64,000 bases of DNA from Flaccisagitta enflata (taxonomy: Eukaryota > Chaetognatha > Sagittoidea > Aphragmophora): positions 62,248,001-62,312,000 of the forward strand of contig OZ231127.1 of the NCBI GenBank assembly GCA_965153355.1, in the 5' to 3' direction. Positions within the stretch are counted from its first letter, which is position 1. The number at the start of each line of letters is the position of its first letter. Below are positions 11,129 through 21,813 of this stretch, in pieces. The position numbers and the translations under genes were made by a program. Below the pieces are notes generated by a model. The model made no database searches. It saw nothing but the letters and a program-made list of their open reading frames with translations, and had not been told where the DNA came from.

Positions 11129-11264
11129 TAGGGATGTGGAAGCGGTCGATTTTTTTGCCGCTTCCACCGCTTCCGCTTCCGCTTCCGCTTCCATTTTACA
11201 GTTCAAATACTAGTAGCTATCCCATCCTCCAAAGTGGAAGCGGTCAATCGCTTCCACATCCCTA
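11129..11264. mobile_element. 136-bp hAT-type MITE inserted in (TGTC)n
   Basis: Terminal inverted repeats TAGGGATGTGGAAGCG and CGCTTCCACATCCCTA. An 8-bp target duplication CTGTCTGT lies at 11121-11128 and 11265-11272, although the repeat context makes that length less decisive. TAGGG-type ends and 8-bp duplications fit the hAT superfamily. The inside is rich in CGCTTC repeats. No coding capacity. Confidence 0.85.
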
Positions 11265-11374
<110 letters not shown>

Positions 11375-11499
11375 CAAGGCGACATCCTACGGTGCGTTTA
11401 CATCGAAAACCAGAAATGAAAGGAAACAAATATTGTTTTCCAATCAAATATATTTGGTACCGGGGGACCAGTGTAGACGTTCGTTTTTGTGTATGCGTG

Positions 11500-11640
11500 C
11501 CCTTTCATGTCCTATCATGTCCTTTTATGCCCTCTCATGTTGTGTCATGTCCTATCGAGTTTTTTCTTCATGTGATTTCATGTCCTTTCATGCCCTTTCA
11601 AGTCCTATCATGCCCTTTTGTGGTCGTATGTGTCTATCCA
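11500..11640. repeat. Degenerate TCATGTCCTTT minisatellite
   Basis: About ten degenerate units of the form CATGTCCTTTCATGCCCT, with a 10-11 bp period. Confidence 0.6.
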
Positions 11641-12012
11641 TGGGTCCATTCACATTCTCACTCAACCTCATGTGCTCTAACATATCCGTTTGTAACTATG
11701 AAATCCTGACAGCTTGTTTGCTATGTCATCCCTCAGCAAACGACGGGAAGCATACACTAGCCAGAAACAAGTGTCATTTGAATGATTCTTCATACTCATC
11801 TGTTCAGAATCAGATGACTTGTTTGAATAATTTTTCTTGTAAGATACTTTTTGTTGCACATTTCATTACCTTTCATATTGAATTTATTCATCTGTCTTCC
11901 TCAGTGACATCTGCATTCATTGCTTTCGCCAAAGCTACAACGCGGCATAAATGGCTTTACGCATAAAAATTGCTGCATGATAAATATACGTATATTCCTT
12001 TTGTGGGGCAAC

Positions 12013-12094
12013 CACGTAGTTGCGACAATGCTGGTAAGAAATGTTTGTGTTTGTTCTAAATGCACGTAGTTACGACGTCGTAACTACGTGCATT
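12013..12094. repeat. Perfect 36-bp palindrome with a nearby third arm copy
   Basis: 12059-12094 is a perfect palindrome; one arm reads AATGCACGTAGTTACGAC. A related sequence CCACGTAGTTGCGACAATG lies at about 12013-12031. The layout resembles the palindrome-family ends but with a different arm. Confidence 0.85.
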
Positions 12095-12153
12095 CTCCCT
12101 CAATGTCTCTGTCGAAACTATGTGAACTCACTCACTTTCATACTATGCTTAAA

Positions 12154-12342
<189 letters not shown>

Positions 12343-12428
12343 TAACCATGTCCTTGCCTGTCCATTCTTGTCGTGATCATCCCATAGTCCCTCTCCCTTT
12401 TCATTTTTTTTTCTTCATGTTCCTAAAT

Positions 12429-12430
<2 letters not shown>

Positions 12431-12510
<80 letters not shown>

Positions 12511-12512
12511 TG
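12431..12512. repeat. (CT)n microsatellite
   Basis: CT dinucleotide repeat with a few TTT interruptions at its right end. Confidence 0.95.
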
Positions 12513-12542
12513 TTCCGCTTTGGGCAGTCCCTTTGACCAAAG

Positions 12543-12704
12543 AACAAGGCTGGATATACGGCCAATACCAGCTGCGGATGGGTGGGCAGGGGCGGAAATG
12601 CGCGTTTTCACACTTTCTGACTCAATCACCATGACGGACAGATGGACCAACAAACAGATGGACGGACAAAGCCTCTTATAGAGTTGCGTGTCCACAACTA
12701 AAAA
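12543..12704 (-). mobile_element. Palindrome-ended element, GTTGCGGAC subfamily
   Basis: Starts AACAAGGCTGGATATACGGC. The internal arm copy is AGCTGCGGATGGGTGGGCAG. The (GACC)-type tract is weak. The end AGTTGCGTGTCCACAACT plus A's is at 12681-12704. Confidence 0.85.
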
Positions 12705-12896
12705 TGATAACGATGAGTAAAGGAAGACCTTGTTTTCTCCAAGTTTTATCAGTCCTTTATTGGATAGTCAAAGTTTCCTGTCACTGCATGGACGGCTTGA
12801 CCAAAAAAGAAATATTAACGATGAGCAAAGGAAGAACCTTGTTTAGATGATCAAATTGAGTATCTTGTAGTATTTACTCAATCATTTTTCCTTCAC

Positions 12897-13000
12897 ATAG
12901 TTACGACAGTCAAATGGGAAGCTGTTGTTCAATTTTTCACGAAGTTCCGACGTCGGAACTTCGTTCATTTTTCATAAACATAGTTCTGACTGTCGGAACT
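12897..13000. repeat. 26-bp perfect palindrome flanked by related arms
   Basis: 12939-12964 is a perfect palindrome with arm ACGAAGTTCCGAC. It lies between CATAGTTACGACAGTC (12897) and CATAGTTCTGACTGTC (about 12978). Compared with the palindrome at 12059-12094, the arm changed on both sides together. Confidence 0.8.
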
Positions 13001-13146
13001 ACCTTAATACTTCCCTTTTGTATCTCATACATACATTTCCTTTCTCTTCATTTTCGACCTCTTTCGCGAAATTTGTGCTCTCTCATTTCCGATCTTTTGC
13101 ACCTTCACCTTTACATTTCCGTTTTCATGCTATTTTTTGTTCTTCT

Positions 13147-13620
13147 TTTTAGGTGCGCCATAGCACCTCTATAAGAGGCTCTGTTTGTCGGTCTGTTGGT
13201 CACGCTCGAGCGAAAAATCGCAGAAAATGTTTCAAATCACTTGAAAACTCATGCTGTTCATCATTCATGTTCCTTGTCATTTCATTAATCATCATATTCA
13301 GCTACGGTTAGGTGAGTCTTAGGTCTGATACAGCTTGGGATAGGTCTCATAGAGCTAGGGATAGGTCTTATAGAGCTAGGGATAGGTCTGATAGAGCCAG
13401 AAATAGGTCTGATAGAGCTAGGGATAGGTCTGATAGAGCCAGAAATAGGTCTGATAGAGCTAGGGATAGGTCTGATAGAGCTAGGGATAGGTCTGATAGA
13501 GCTAGGGATAGTCCTGATAGAGCTAGGGATAAGTCTGATAGAGCTTGTTGGGAACTCGGGGTAGGTCTAAGAATTGATAACGCCAGGCGCACCGTCTTGG
13601 CCCGAGTATCCGGCCTTGTT
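13147..13620 (+). mobile_element. Palindrome-ended element, GGTGCGCC subfamily, with 21-bp minisatellite
   Basis: Starts TTTTTAGGTGCGCCATAGCACCTC, has a short GTCGGTCTGTTGGTC tract, and ends with the internal arm copy AGGCGCACCG and ...ATCCGGCCTTGTT. Between them about ten units of GATAGGTCTGATAGAGCTAGG (21 bp, about 13330-13545) form a minisatellite; the Arg-Ser-Asp frame over it is an artefact. Confidence 0.85.
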
Positions 13621-13838
13621 TGTAATGATTTTTTTTTCTTCTTTCACCATTACAATCCCTCTTTTTTTTGTCTCGTCCCTTTCTCCTCTTTCATCCCTTT
13701 CATGCGTGTCATTTTATGTTGGACTATTCTTTATGTCAATTTGTCTGAAGTTATGTCGTTCTTTTGTTCGTATGTTCGTTCGCTCGTTCGTCCTTTCCTT
13801 CTTCACTCCCTTTATTTATCATTCATTTATGCATTTCT

Positions 13839-14018
13839 TCATTCATTCATTCATCCATTCATTCATTACTTCATTCATTCATTCATTCATTCATTCATTC
13901 ATTCATTCATTCATTCATTCATTCATTCATTCATTCATTTATTCATTCATTCATTCATTCATTCATTCATTCATTCATTCATTCATTCATTCATTCATTC
14001 ATTCATTCATTCATTCAT
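13839..14018. repeat. (ATTC)n microsatellite
   Basis: Tetranucleotide repeat of about 180 bp. All His/Ser/Phe/Ile frames here derive from it. Confidence 0.95.
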
Positions 14019-14099
14019 TTGATCAACTGTAACATATTAATTCACTCATTCATCCAATCGTTCATCCTTATGATTCATTCATTAGGAATTTCTATTCTC

Positions 14100-14550
14100 T
14101 TTCTGATCCCCCATCTCCAAGAGGCCCTTAATCCAGCCTCAAGCGCCAATCTCAGCCACATACCTTCAGTTTTGGTCTCAAAGCCCAAATCTGAGCTACA
14201 AGGACCTCGGTCCAAGGTTGACCCTCATGTCCCGAACCTCAGCCTCTGGGCGCAACTCTCAGCCTCATTGCCCAAATCTCTATCGGATGACTCGAATCCT
14301 AAATGTTAGTCTCAAGGCCCAGAACTCAGCCTAAAAGACTAAATCCTAGCTTGGATGCCCAATTCAGCCTACAGCCTTAAAGGCCCTTGATGCCCTTGAT
14401 GATTTTTTGGGGGCTGCTGCACCTTATTCCCACCTGCACCTACATAGGGGCATCGGGTACCGCTTTTGCGACTTTTGTGGTATATAACAAAATTCCGCTC
14501 AGCAAGCTCCACTGTTTAAGGCACCCAAGCGGCACTGTTTGAAGCTTCAG
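14100..14550. other. Degraded composite repeat, no gene seen
   Basis: Contains degenerate CTCAGCCTCAAGGCCC-type units (14110-14390) like those at 34000-34400 and 59880-60160, and the fragment GGGCATCGGGTACCGCTTTTGCGAC (14451-14475) shared with the GGCAGCGGCCCC repeat family. No coding frame is credible. Confidence 0.6.
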
Positions 14551-14685
14551 TGATTGATTGCCACTTTTTTCTCATTTGATCGCAAATCGCGTAGTCACGG
14601 AACCCAACACCAAATTTCCTGACGCCCCCCCCTTTTACTTTCTTTACTACTTTCTTCCTTTCTTTATTCCATTTTTTCTTTCCTT

Positions 14686-15072
<387 letters not shown>

Positions 15073-15142
15073 TTGTCTTTCTGTCACTCTTGACACTCAA
15101 TCCTCTTTTTCTCTCTTCCATTCTTCCATCCTTTCTTTACAC

Positions 15143-15147
<5 letters not shown>

Positions 15148-15215
<68 letters not shown>
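15148..15215. repeat. (CT)n microsatellite
   Basis: CT dinucleotide repeat of about 68 bp. Confidence 0.95.
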
Positions 15216-15220
<5 letters not shown>

Positions 15221-15853
15221 CTCCGTTGTTCGTTGTTCGAGGAGGCGGGGCTGAAAAGCATTGATGAGGGAGCAATTTGACGGCGTTGTGGCTTGCACGC
15301 GTGCGCGTGCGCGCACGCCCAGTCACCAAAAAAAAAAAAAGCGATTTAAAGTCACACAAAAATGTGCGCGCACTCTGTTTTTCTCCCCAATTATCTTCAT
15401 GCAATGAGCATTTAGTGCTTGCACATCACCGATAACCATCTAATGTGAAGTCATCAACAAATGACTTGTTTATCATCAATCTACAGAACCGTCGTGGAAA
15501 GTCATTTTGCGCGTAGGTTATAATGTAGCAATGAACGGGTGTGCTAGGATTGGAGGGGGGGGGGAACTTTGTATGTGATAGGGCGGGATGGGCTCTGGGG
15601 GCAGTGGTTCAGACGTGGTCGGGGTCACATGTCTCACATTCGTATACTCCTTTGCAATGCTCATGTACCATGTTCTCCATGTTCGCACGCACGTGGCGAA
15701 AAAAGAGGCGTTACCATCTCTGGCGCGCGCAATTGTGGGGGCGCGCGCGCACACGCAGGCACACCCGCCGCTCTAGGACTTGACGCTTGATGATCAAGCG
15801 CAGCGTGGGATCTGGGCCAAAAACCTGGGGTATCGACTCTCCTTAACAGGGCT

Positions 15854-15961
<108 letters not shown>

Positions 15962-16045
15962 AAAAGCAAGACACGTGGATATACAGAGACTGAAAGAGAC
16001 AAACCGAGAACCAAGGAAAAGTAAGGTAAAAGCAATATGGAACTA

Positions 16046-16259
16046 AACAAGGCCAACACCTATAAGTCGCGTGCGAGACTTACAAAATGACTTAGAATGA
16101 CTAGGAATGACTTAGAATGACTTATTCTTAAATGACTTAAAATGATTTAAGGAAACAAAATTGATAAAAAAAGGTCAAAGTGTGACCGAACAACAGACAG
16201 ACCGACGGACAGATAAACGGACAAAGCGGGACGTAGTGTCGCGTGCACGCGACTAAAAA
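16046..16259 (-). mobile_element. Short deletion form of the long minisatellite-bearing palindrome element
   Basis: Starts AACAAGGCCAACACCTATAA then GTCGCGTGC, which is the end module of the long elements at 27786-29644, 51947-53463 and 57666-59718. It keeps only a few AATGACTTA units, then the GACC tract and the terminal AGTCGCGTGCACGCGACT-like palindrome (first base changed). Probably a deletion derivative. Confidence 0.85.
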
Positions 16260-16279
16260 GCAGGGGTTGAAAAAAGAAA

Positions 16280-16348
16280 AAGAAGAAGAAGATGAAGACA
16301 AAGTAGAAGAAGATGAAGAAGAAGAAGAAGAAGAAGAAGAAGAAGAAA

Positions 16349-16382
<34 letters not shown>

Positions 16383-16386
16383 AGAA

Positions 16387-16417
<31 letters not shown>

Positions 16418-16580
16418 AAGAAGAAGAAGAAGAAGAAGAAGAAGAAGAAGAAGAAGAAGAAGAAGAAGAAGAAGAAGAAGAAGAAGAAGAAGAAGGAGAA
16501 GAAGAAGATGAAGATAAAGATGAAGATAAAGATAATGAAGGAGAAGAAGAAGAAGAAGAAGAAGAAAAAGAGCATGAAGA
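16280..16580. repeat. (GAA)n microsatellite
   Basis: Long GAA trinucleotide repeat with GAT/AAA interruptions; the poly-Lys, poly-Glu and poly-Phe frames are artefacts. Confidence 0.95.
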
Positions 16581-17063
16581 AGAACATGAACATGATTATG
16601 AACATGAACAAGAGAGGGAAAATTGAGATAAAGAAGGATTTTGATGATGGACTAGAAATGCCATCGATTTTGCAACGAAGAAGATGCAACAGCAGGGAAA
16701 ATTTTTATAAAACCGAGAATAGAGAGTGATTTACATATTGATGTCAATGGCGTTCGTTACATGCCAGTCGGCCGCGCGGATTGAGTGAAAAGTAGATCGA
16801 ATTCTTTTGGTTGGCAGAAATTGGTCGTCTTTTATCGTAACCGTAACAGGGATACCCCTTGGCACCTGAGACCGAGATTGACCAAATGATCTATTTGTGC
16901 CGTACGGTGGAAGCAATACGGCCGGTACAATGAGCGCCTTCTACTATTGAATTGAATTTATGATGAATTTCACGCTTTGGTTTTTCCGAGAGTCAAATGG
17001 CAAGTAGTAAACGACCTTCTGTTTTTTTTCTGAGGGTCTCATTGCATCCAAGTTCCCAAGGTA

Positions 17064-17979
17064 CAGTTAAGCTTCACTAGAAGGCATCTCAAGGGACCGG
17101 CTGATTTCATGCCTTCTAGGCGGGTTGCCTTATAGGCGAGCATGTATATTTCTGCACCATACTGAGTACATAAGGCTCCAATATGCTTTATCTATTCTAA
17201 CTTTTGGTTTGATACACATCGATGGATGCTTTGAAGTGGCAACAAAAAGGATTTGGATCTTCATTTACTTTTTGCAAAAAGTAAACTGTCTCACTATTTT
17301 CATCAATCATTAACCAGCTCGCCACCTAACTTACCATGAATAAGACTAGAAAAGTGACTGCAGTCCTTAAAAGATATGTACAGATCAAAGTGTGTCAGTG
17401 TGCCACTTTTATCGATTTTGAAACTAGTATGGTAGCTATGATTCTTAGACCTATTGCTCCAAAGACAAAGTGGTTGAAAATGTCATTCACACACTAACAT
17501 GGCATCATCGATCTTATATTGGCATGGATTCATCGGCTAATATACTTTTCACTCCTCTTCTTTATCATCTCGCTCCTCTTCCTTCACTTGCTCTTCATCA
17601 TAATCATGCTCCTTTTCATCATCGGTATACCTCTTCATCGTCATTGGTATTCCCCTTCATCATCGTTATGGCTTTTATCGGTATTTCATCGGTATTTCAT
17701 CGGTATTTCTTCTCCGTCTTTTGCCTTCTCTTCCACCCATAGCTTATCCACCTCCTCATCCTTCAAACACTTTGTTTGTCAGATGCCTTCAAAGCGAGCA
17801 AAATATTCACCAAAAACCCCATTTTTCATGCGCTATAGTGAAATTTGCCTAATAGGCGGGTGCCTTATATGCGGGGCTTATCAACAAAGGAATTAAGAGA
17901 GAAAAGTTGGGACTTTTCAAATCATGCCTTGATATGAGGGATGCCTTATTAGCGGGTGCGCTCTAGTGAAGCTCGACAG
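17064..17979. mobile_element. Probable TA-target non-autonomous DNA transposon
   Basis: Left end TA|CAGTTAAGCTTCACTAGAAG; right end, reverse-complemented, CTGTCGAGCTTCACTAGAGC followed by TA. Subterminal blocks such as GCCTTATAGGCG recur near both ends. The right boundary is uncertain by 5 bp (17979 or 17984). No transposase frame found in about 0.9 kb. Confidence 0.65.
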
Positions 17980-18114
17980 TACTGTAAGTAGTGTGAGGTG
18001 ATATGAAATGATTTTGCCAGTGTATATCAGCCCTGAGGCCGGATACCGGACCAATGAGTAGCCGCTTGCGGGTGGGCTGAGCCAATGAAAAAGCAATGAT
18101 AAGAGTGAGCTGGG

Positions 18115-18290
18115 GCAGTTCCGGGAGTGACTGAGAGAGACTGAGAGAAAATGAGGGTCACTTAGAGCCAGTGTAAGAGAGTGAGAGAGACTAAGAGAGA
18201 TTGAGAGAGAGAGAGTGAAAGTAAGCAAGAAGGAATGGGGGACAATGTGAGAAACCGAGAGAAAATGAGAGAGACTGTGAGTGGGTGACA
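18115..18290. repeat. Degenerate GAGAGACTGAGA repeat
   Basis: Imperfect repeats of TGAGAGAGACT type over about 175 bp; no gene seen. Confidence 0.6.
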
Positions 18291-18455
18291 CGCTGCAAAA
18301 AGAGAATGTCACATAGAAAAAAGGAATTTCCGCCAACGTGAATAGAAAAAGGAAAAGAAAGGTCCGGAATCACCCGACCTTGAAGAATTTCCATATGAAT
18401 GCAAAGTAGAGTTTTCCCCCATGGTAAAAAAATCTAGTCTGATTCCAATTCTTTC

Positions 18456-18910
<455 letters not shown>

Positions 18911-19132
18911 CCGCTTTACCACCCAGATCATTCAAATTTTTTGTATGTCCCAGCACATGACATGATAATTTCATTGTAGGTCAGATCATACAGATGGTCC
19001 GCGGAGGTCCACTCTAGAAATCCGTAGATAGAAATTCTCTTGTGTGTGTGGAAAAGGGCATTTCCGCCCCTGCCCACTAGTTCACGATCGGTATTGGGCT
19101 ATATGACCGCGTTATCAACCTTATTTCATAAG

Positions 19133-19245
19133 CAGCCCTGAATTTAGAGCGGGCCCGCGGGCCCGAGGCCCGCTTTTTTGATGTCGGGCCCGCAAGTTTT
19201 TCTCACTGCGGGCCCAACGGGCCCGCTCGTATTCTTTATCAATTC
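19133..19245. repeat. GGGCCCG-rich inverted repeat, possible transposon end
   Basis: CAGCCCTGAATTTAGAGCGG begins a block with GCGGGCCCG units at both sides, about 19150 and 19220, able to fold back. A related block (TGTCGGGCCCGCTG..., GAGCGGGCCCGATTGGCCCG) lies at 25620-25688, just beyond the retrotransposon. CAG..AATTT ends resemble hAT-type termini, but no matching right end or duplication was found. Confidence 0.45.
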
Positions 19246-19509
19246 TGAAGTGGTATATTGATTTTTTGTATCACTTATATTTCCCTCTCTCTTTTCTTTC
19301 TTTATTTTTTTTTTCTTTCTTTCTTTACTAGAAACATCAATTTCTTTTGGCAGCAACCCTGCAAGGGACATACTCCTGTTGAACACAGAGGGACTTCCAT
19401 TCTTATTTGTCACTCCACTAGTATGATTATTCCCCCCCCCTCCCTATCAGGCTTCAAATCAGGCACCTCAGGCTGGGTATCGCAGAAAACATTTTTCCTT
19501 CAAGCAACT

Positions 19510-19576
19510 GTTTTTTTTTCTTTCCTTCTTTCCTTCCTTCCTTCCTTCCTATCTGTTTTTCTTTCTTTCCTTTTTT

Positions 19577-19639
<63 letters not shown>

Positions 19640-19707
19640 CACTTTCTTTCTCTCTTTCTTTCTTTCTTCCTTTCTTTCTTACTTTCTTTCTTTCTTTCTT
19701 TCCTTCT

Positions 19708-19774
<67 letters not shown>

Positions 19775-19821
19775 CTCTTTCTTTCTTTCTTTCTTTTTCC
19801 TTTCTTTCTTTCTTTCTTTTT

Positions 19822-19884
<63 letters not shown>

Positions 19885-19886
19885 GA

Positions 19887-19925
<39 letters not shown>

Positions 19926-19995
19926 TTTTTCTTTCTTTCTTTTCTCTTTTCCTTTTGCCTTTCCTTCTTTCCTTTCTGTTTTTCTTTCTCTCTTT
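19510..19995. repeat. (TTTC)n microsatellite
   Basis: Long degenerate TTTC repeat; Phe/Leu/Ser and Lys/Glu frames are artefacts. Confidence 0.95.
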
Positions 19996-20000
19996 TTTCT

Positions 20001-20174
20001 TTTTAGTTGCGGACACGCAACTCTATAAGAGGCTTTGTCCGTCCGTCCGTCGGTCGGTCGGTCGGTCGGTCGGTTGGTCTGTGGTCCGTCACGCTTGAGT
20101 TGAAAAGTGGGAAAACGCGTATTTCCGCCCCTGCCCACCCGTCCGCAACTGGTGGCCGTGTATCCGGCCTTGTT
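20001..20174 (+). mobile_element. Palindrome-ended element, GTTGCGGAC subfamily
   Basis: Starts TTTTAGTTGCGGACACGCAA, has TATAAGAGGCTTTGTCC, then a (GTCG/GTCC)n tract, and ends with the internal arm copy GTCCGCAACTGG and GTATCCGGCCTTGTT. The arm copy matches the first 10 bases of the element exactly as reverse complement. Confidence 0.92.
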
Positions 20175-20219
20175 TCTCTTTTTTTCTCTTTTCTCTCAGT
20201 CATCTCTCCTTCTGTTTCA

Positions 20220-20376
<157 letters not shown>

Positions 20377-21807
20377 ATCACTGATGAATCTGATGAAACG
20401 GGCAGTACGGTTACAGAGGATGACACATTTCAAACTGGAAAAGATGTGAGTACCACCTCCGAGCTTGACAACAGCTTAACGCGAAAAGTAAGAGGCTTGC
20501 TCAAGCTAAATTCGGCAAATAAGATTGTCACAGAAAAGAATACCCGAGATGACCCAGTTGCAGATGGATCTCCTGAGACACTCACCATCGATTCCCAGTC
20601 TCAAGATCTCTTCGTGGACAAATCTCCGAAAATGCCGGAAGTTTTGCAGCCAAACAATGACATCGAAATTTTCATGACAAATCTATGTACTGGCCTTGTT
20701 CGCCAAGTTACTGAGGCCAAGAACAACGAAATTGAGCTACTGAAACAAGAAAATGAAGGACTCCGAGAGGTAAATGAAACCTTGAGCAAAAATTGTTCCA
20801 TCATTTTGCGCAGATACGAGCATCTCGCCGATGCAGTGGCTGAATTGAATGAAACGGCATCTGATGTAAAGCAAATTAAAGAGTCAGTTTGTGATGTTCA
20901 AAAGCAGATCTCAGAACTCGATTCCAAAGTCAATGCGCGGCCAAACAGACAAAATGGCAATGTAACGAGTAGTGAACAAGAGCCCACAGAATGGCAAAAA
21001 AATTGCAGCGAAGTCCTCATGGACATGGCGACGAAAATTGGATCCCTGGAAGCCAAGGTTGATGCACAAAAGCAGGTTGATACGGATGTCCAACCTCAAA
21101 ATACAGAGAATGACATATCTGGAGAGCATCTCAGAGAAGCAGACATTCTCGTCATTCATGACTCGAATGGAAATGATTTGGACCCAGAACGACTTTTCCC
21201 AGGAAAAAAAGTGCTCAAGCGACGTCGTTACACACTCGACAAGGCAAAAAGAGAAAAGCCAAAGGTCAAAAATCCAGGTCAGGTCAAAGATGTCGTGATT
21301 ATGACAGGTCTCAATGACTCAAGGCAAAAATCTGAGTTACCCGAAGCTACCCTTAAAAAACACAAGGAAGTCTGCGAGCAATATTTGAAAGACTTTCCCG
21401 ATGCTCATTTGCATATTGCGGCAGTAGCACCTTACACCAAGAACCAAATCGATCTGAATGCCATGTTACGTGAATATGCAGACAGCAACGAGAAGTACTC
21501 ATTCATTGATGACGACGAGTTATTTGATCGGAACACGAAAAAACTTCGGCCATATATGCTGAATGGCTTCCATTACACCGACCATGGATTGCGAACGATG
21601 GCAAAGTCCGTGAGAAGAAGCCTGTACAAACAGCCACATAACAGTAACAGAACTCACAGAAGCAACGCTGTTGGCCGGCCAGTGAGACCCTCGAACAACA
21701 GAGAAAATGCTCCTTCCGCTCCATATGATCCAACAATGGCATCAGCCCTAGCAGAGCTTACAAGAACTACACAAGCCATATTACAAAAAGTCAACTGTAG
21801 CAATTGA
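20377..21807 (+). CDS. Retrotransposon ORF1 protein: coiled coil plus SGNH/GDSL-type domain
   Basis: The 476 codons are counted from the first codon after the (CT)n tract; the frame is open further upstream through the repeat, and the first in-frame ATG is at 20632 (residue 86). Residues about 115-190 are a charged heptad-like coiled coil (EIELLKQENEGLREVNETLS), likely for multimerisation. Residues about 255-415 look like an SGNH-hydrolase domain: block I as HDSNG (261-265), GLND (311-314) supplying the Asn, and YTDHG (400-404) supplying the Asp-X-X-His-like end. Such esterase-like domains are known in ORF1 of CR1-type elements; the usual GDS is here HDS. The C-terminus is basic and Asn-rich. 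It ends at TGA 21805-21807, with ORF2 continuing in the same frame. Confidence 0.9.
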   Translation: MTDESDETGSTVTEDDTFQTGKDVSTTSELDNSLTRKVRGLLKLNSANKIVTEKNTRDDPVADGSPETLTIDSQSQDLFVDKSPKMPEVLQPNNDIEIFMTNLCTGLVRQVTEAKNNEIELLKQENEGLREVNETLSKNCSIILRRYEHLADAVAELNETASDVKQIKESVCDVQKQISELDSKVNARPNRQNGNVTSSEQEPTEWQKNCSEVLMDMATKIGSLEAKVDAQKQVDTDVQPQNTENDISGEHLREADILVIHDSNGNDLDPERLFPGKKVLKRRRYTLDKAKREKPKVKNPGQVKDVVIMTGLNDSRQKSELPEATLKKHKEVCEQYLKDFPDAHLHIAAVAPYTKNQIDLNAMLREYADSNEKYSFIDDDELFDRNTKKLRPYMLNGFHYTDHGLRTMAKSVRRSLYKQPHNSNRTHRSNAVGRPVRPSNNRENAPSAPYDPTMASALAELTRTTQAILQKVNCSN

Positions 21808-21813
21808 TATTCA

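Noticed and set aside
13312-14022. Arg-Ser-Asp-Arg-Ala repeat protein continuing into His-Ser-Phe-Ile repeats
   Set aside because: A 21-bp minisatellite followed by (ATTC)n; both periods are multiples or near-multiples that happen to avoid stops.
21805-21807. TGA recoded as an amino acid in this genome
   Set aside because: Only one TGA occurs in about 5 kb of retrotransposon coding frame, which uses TGG for Trp; recoding would give more.
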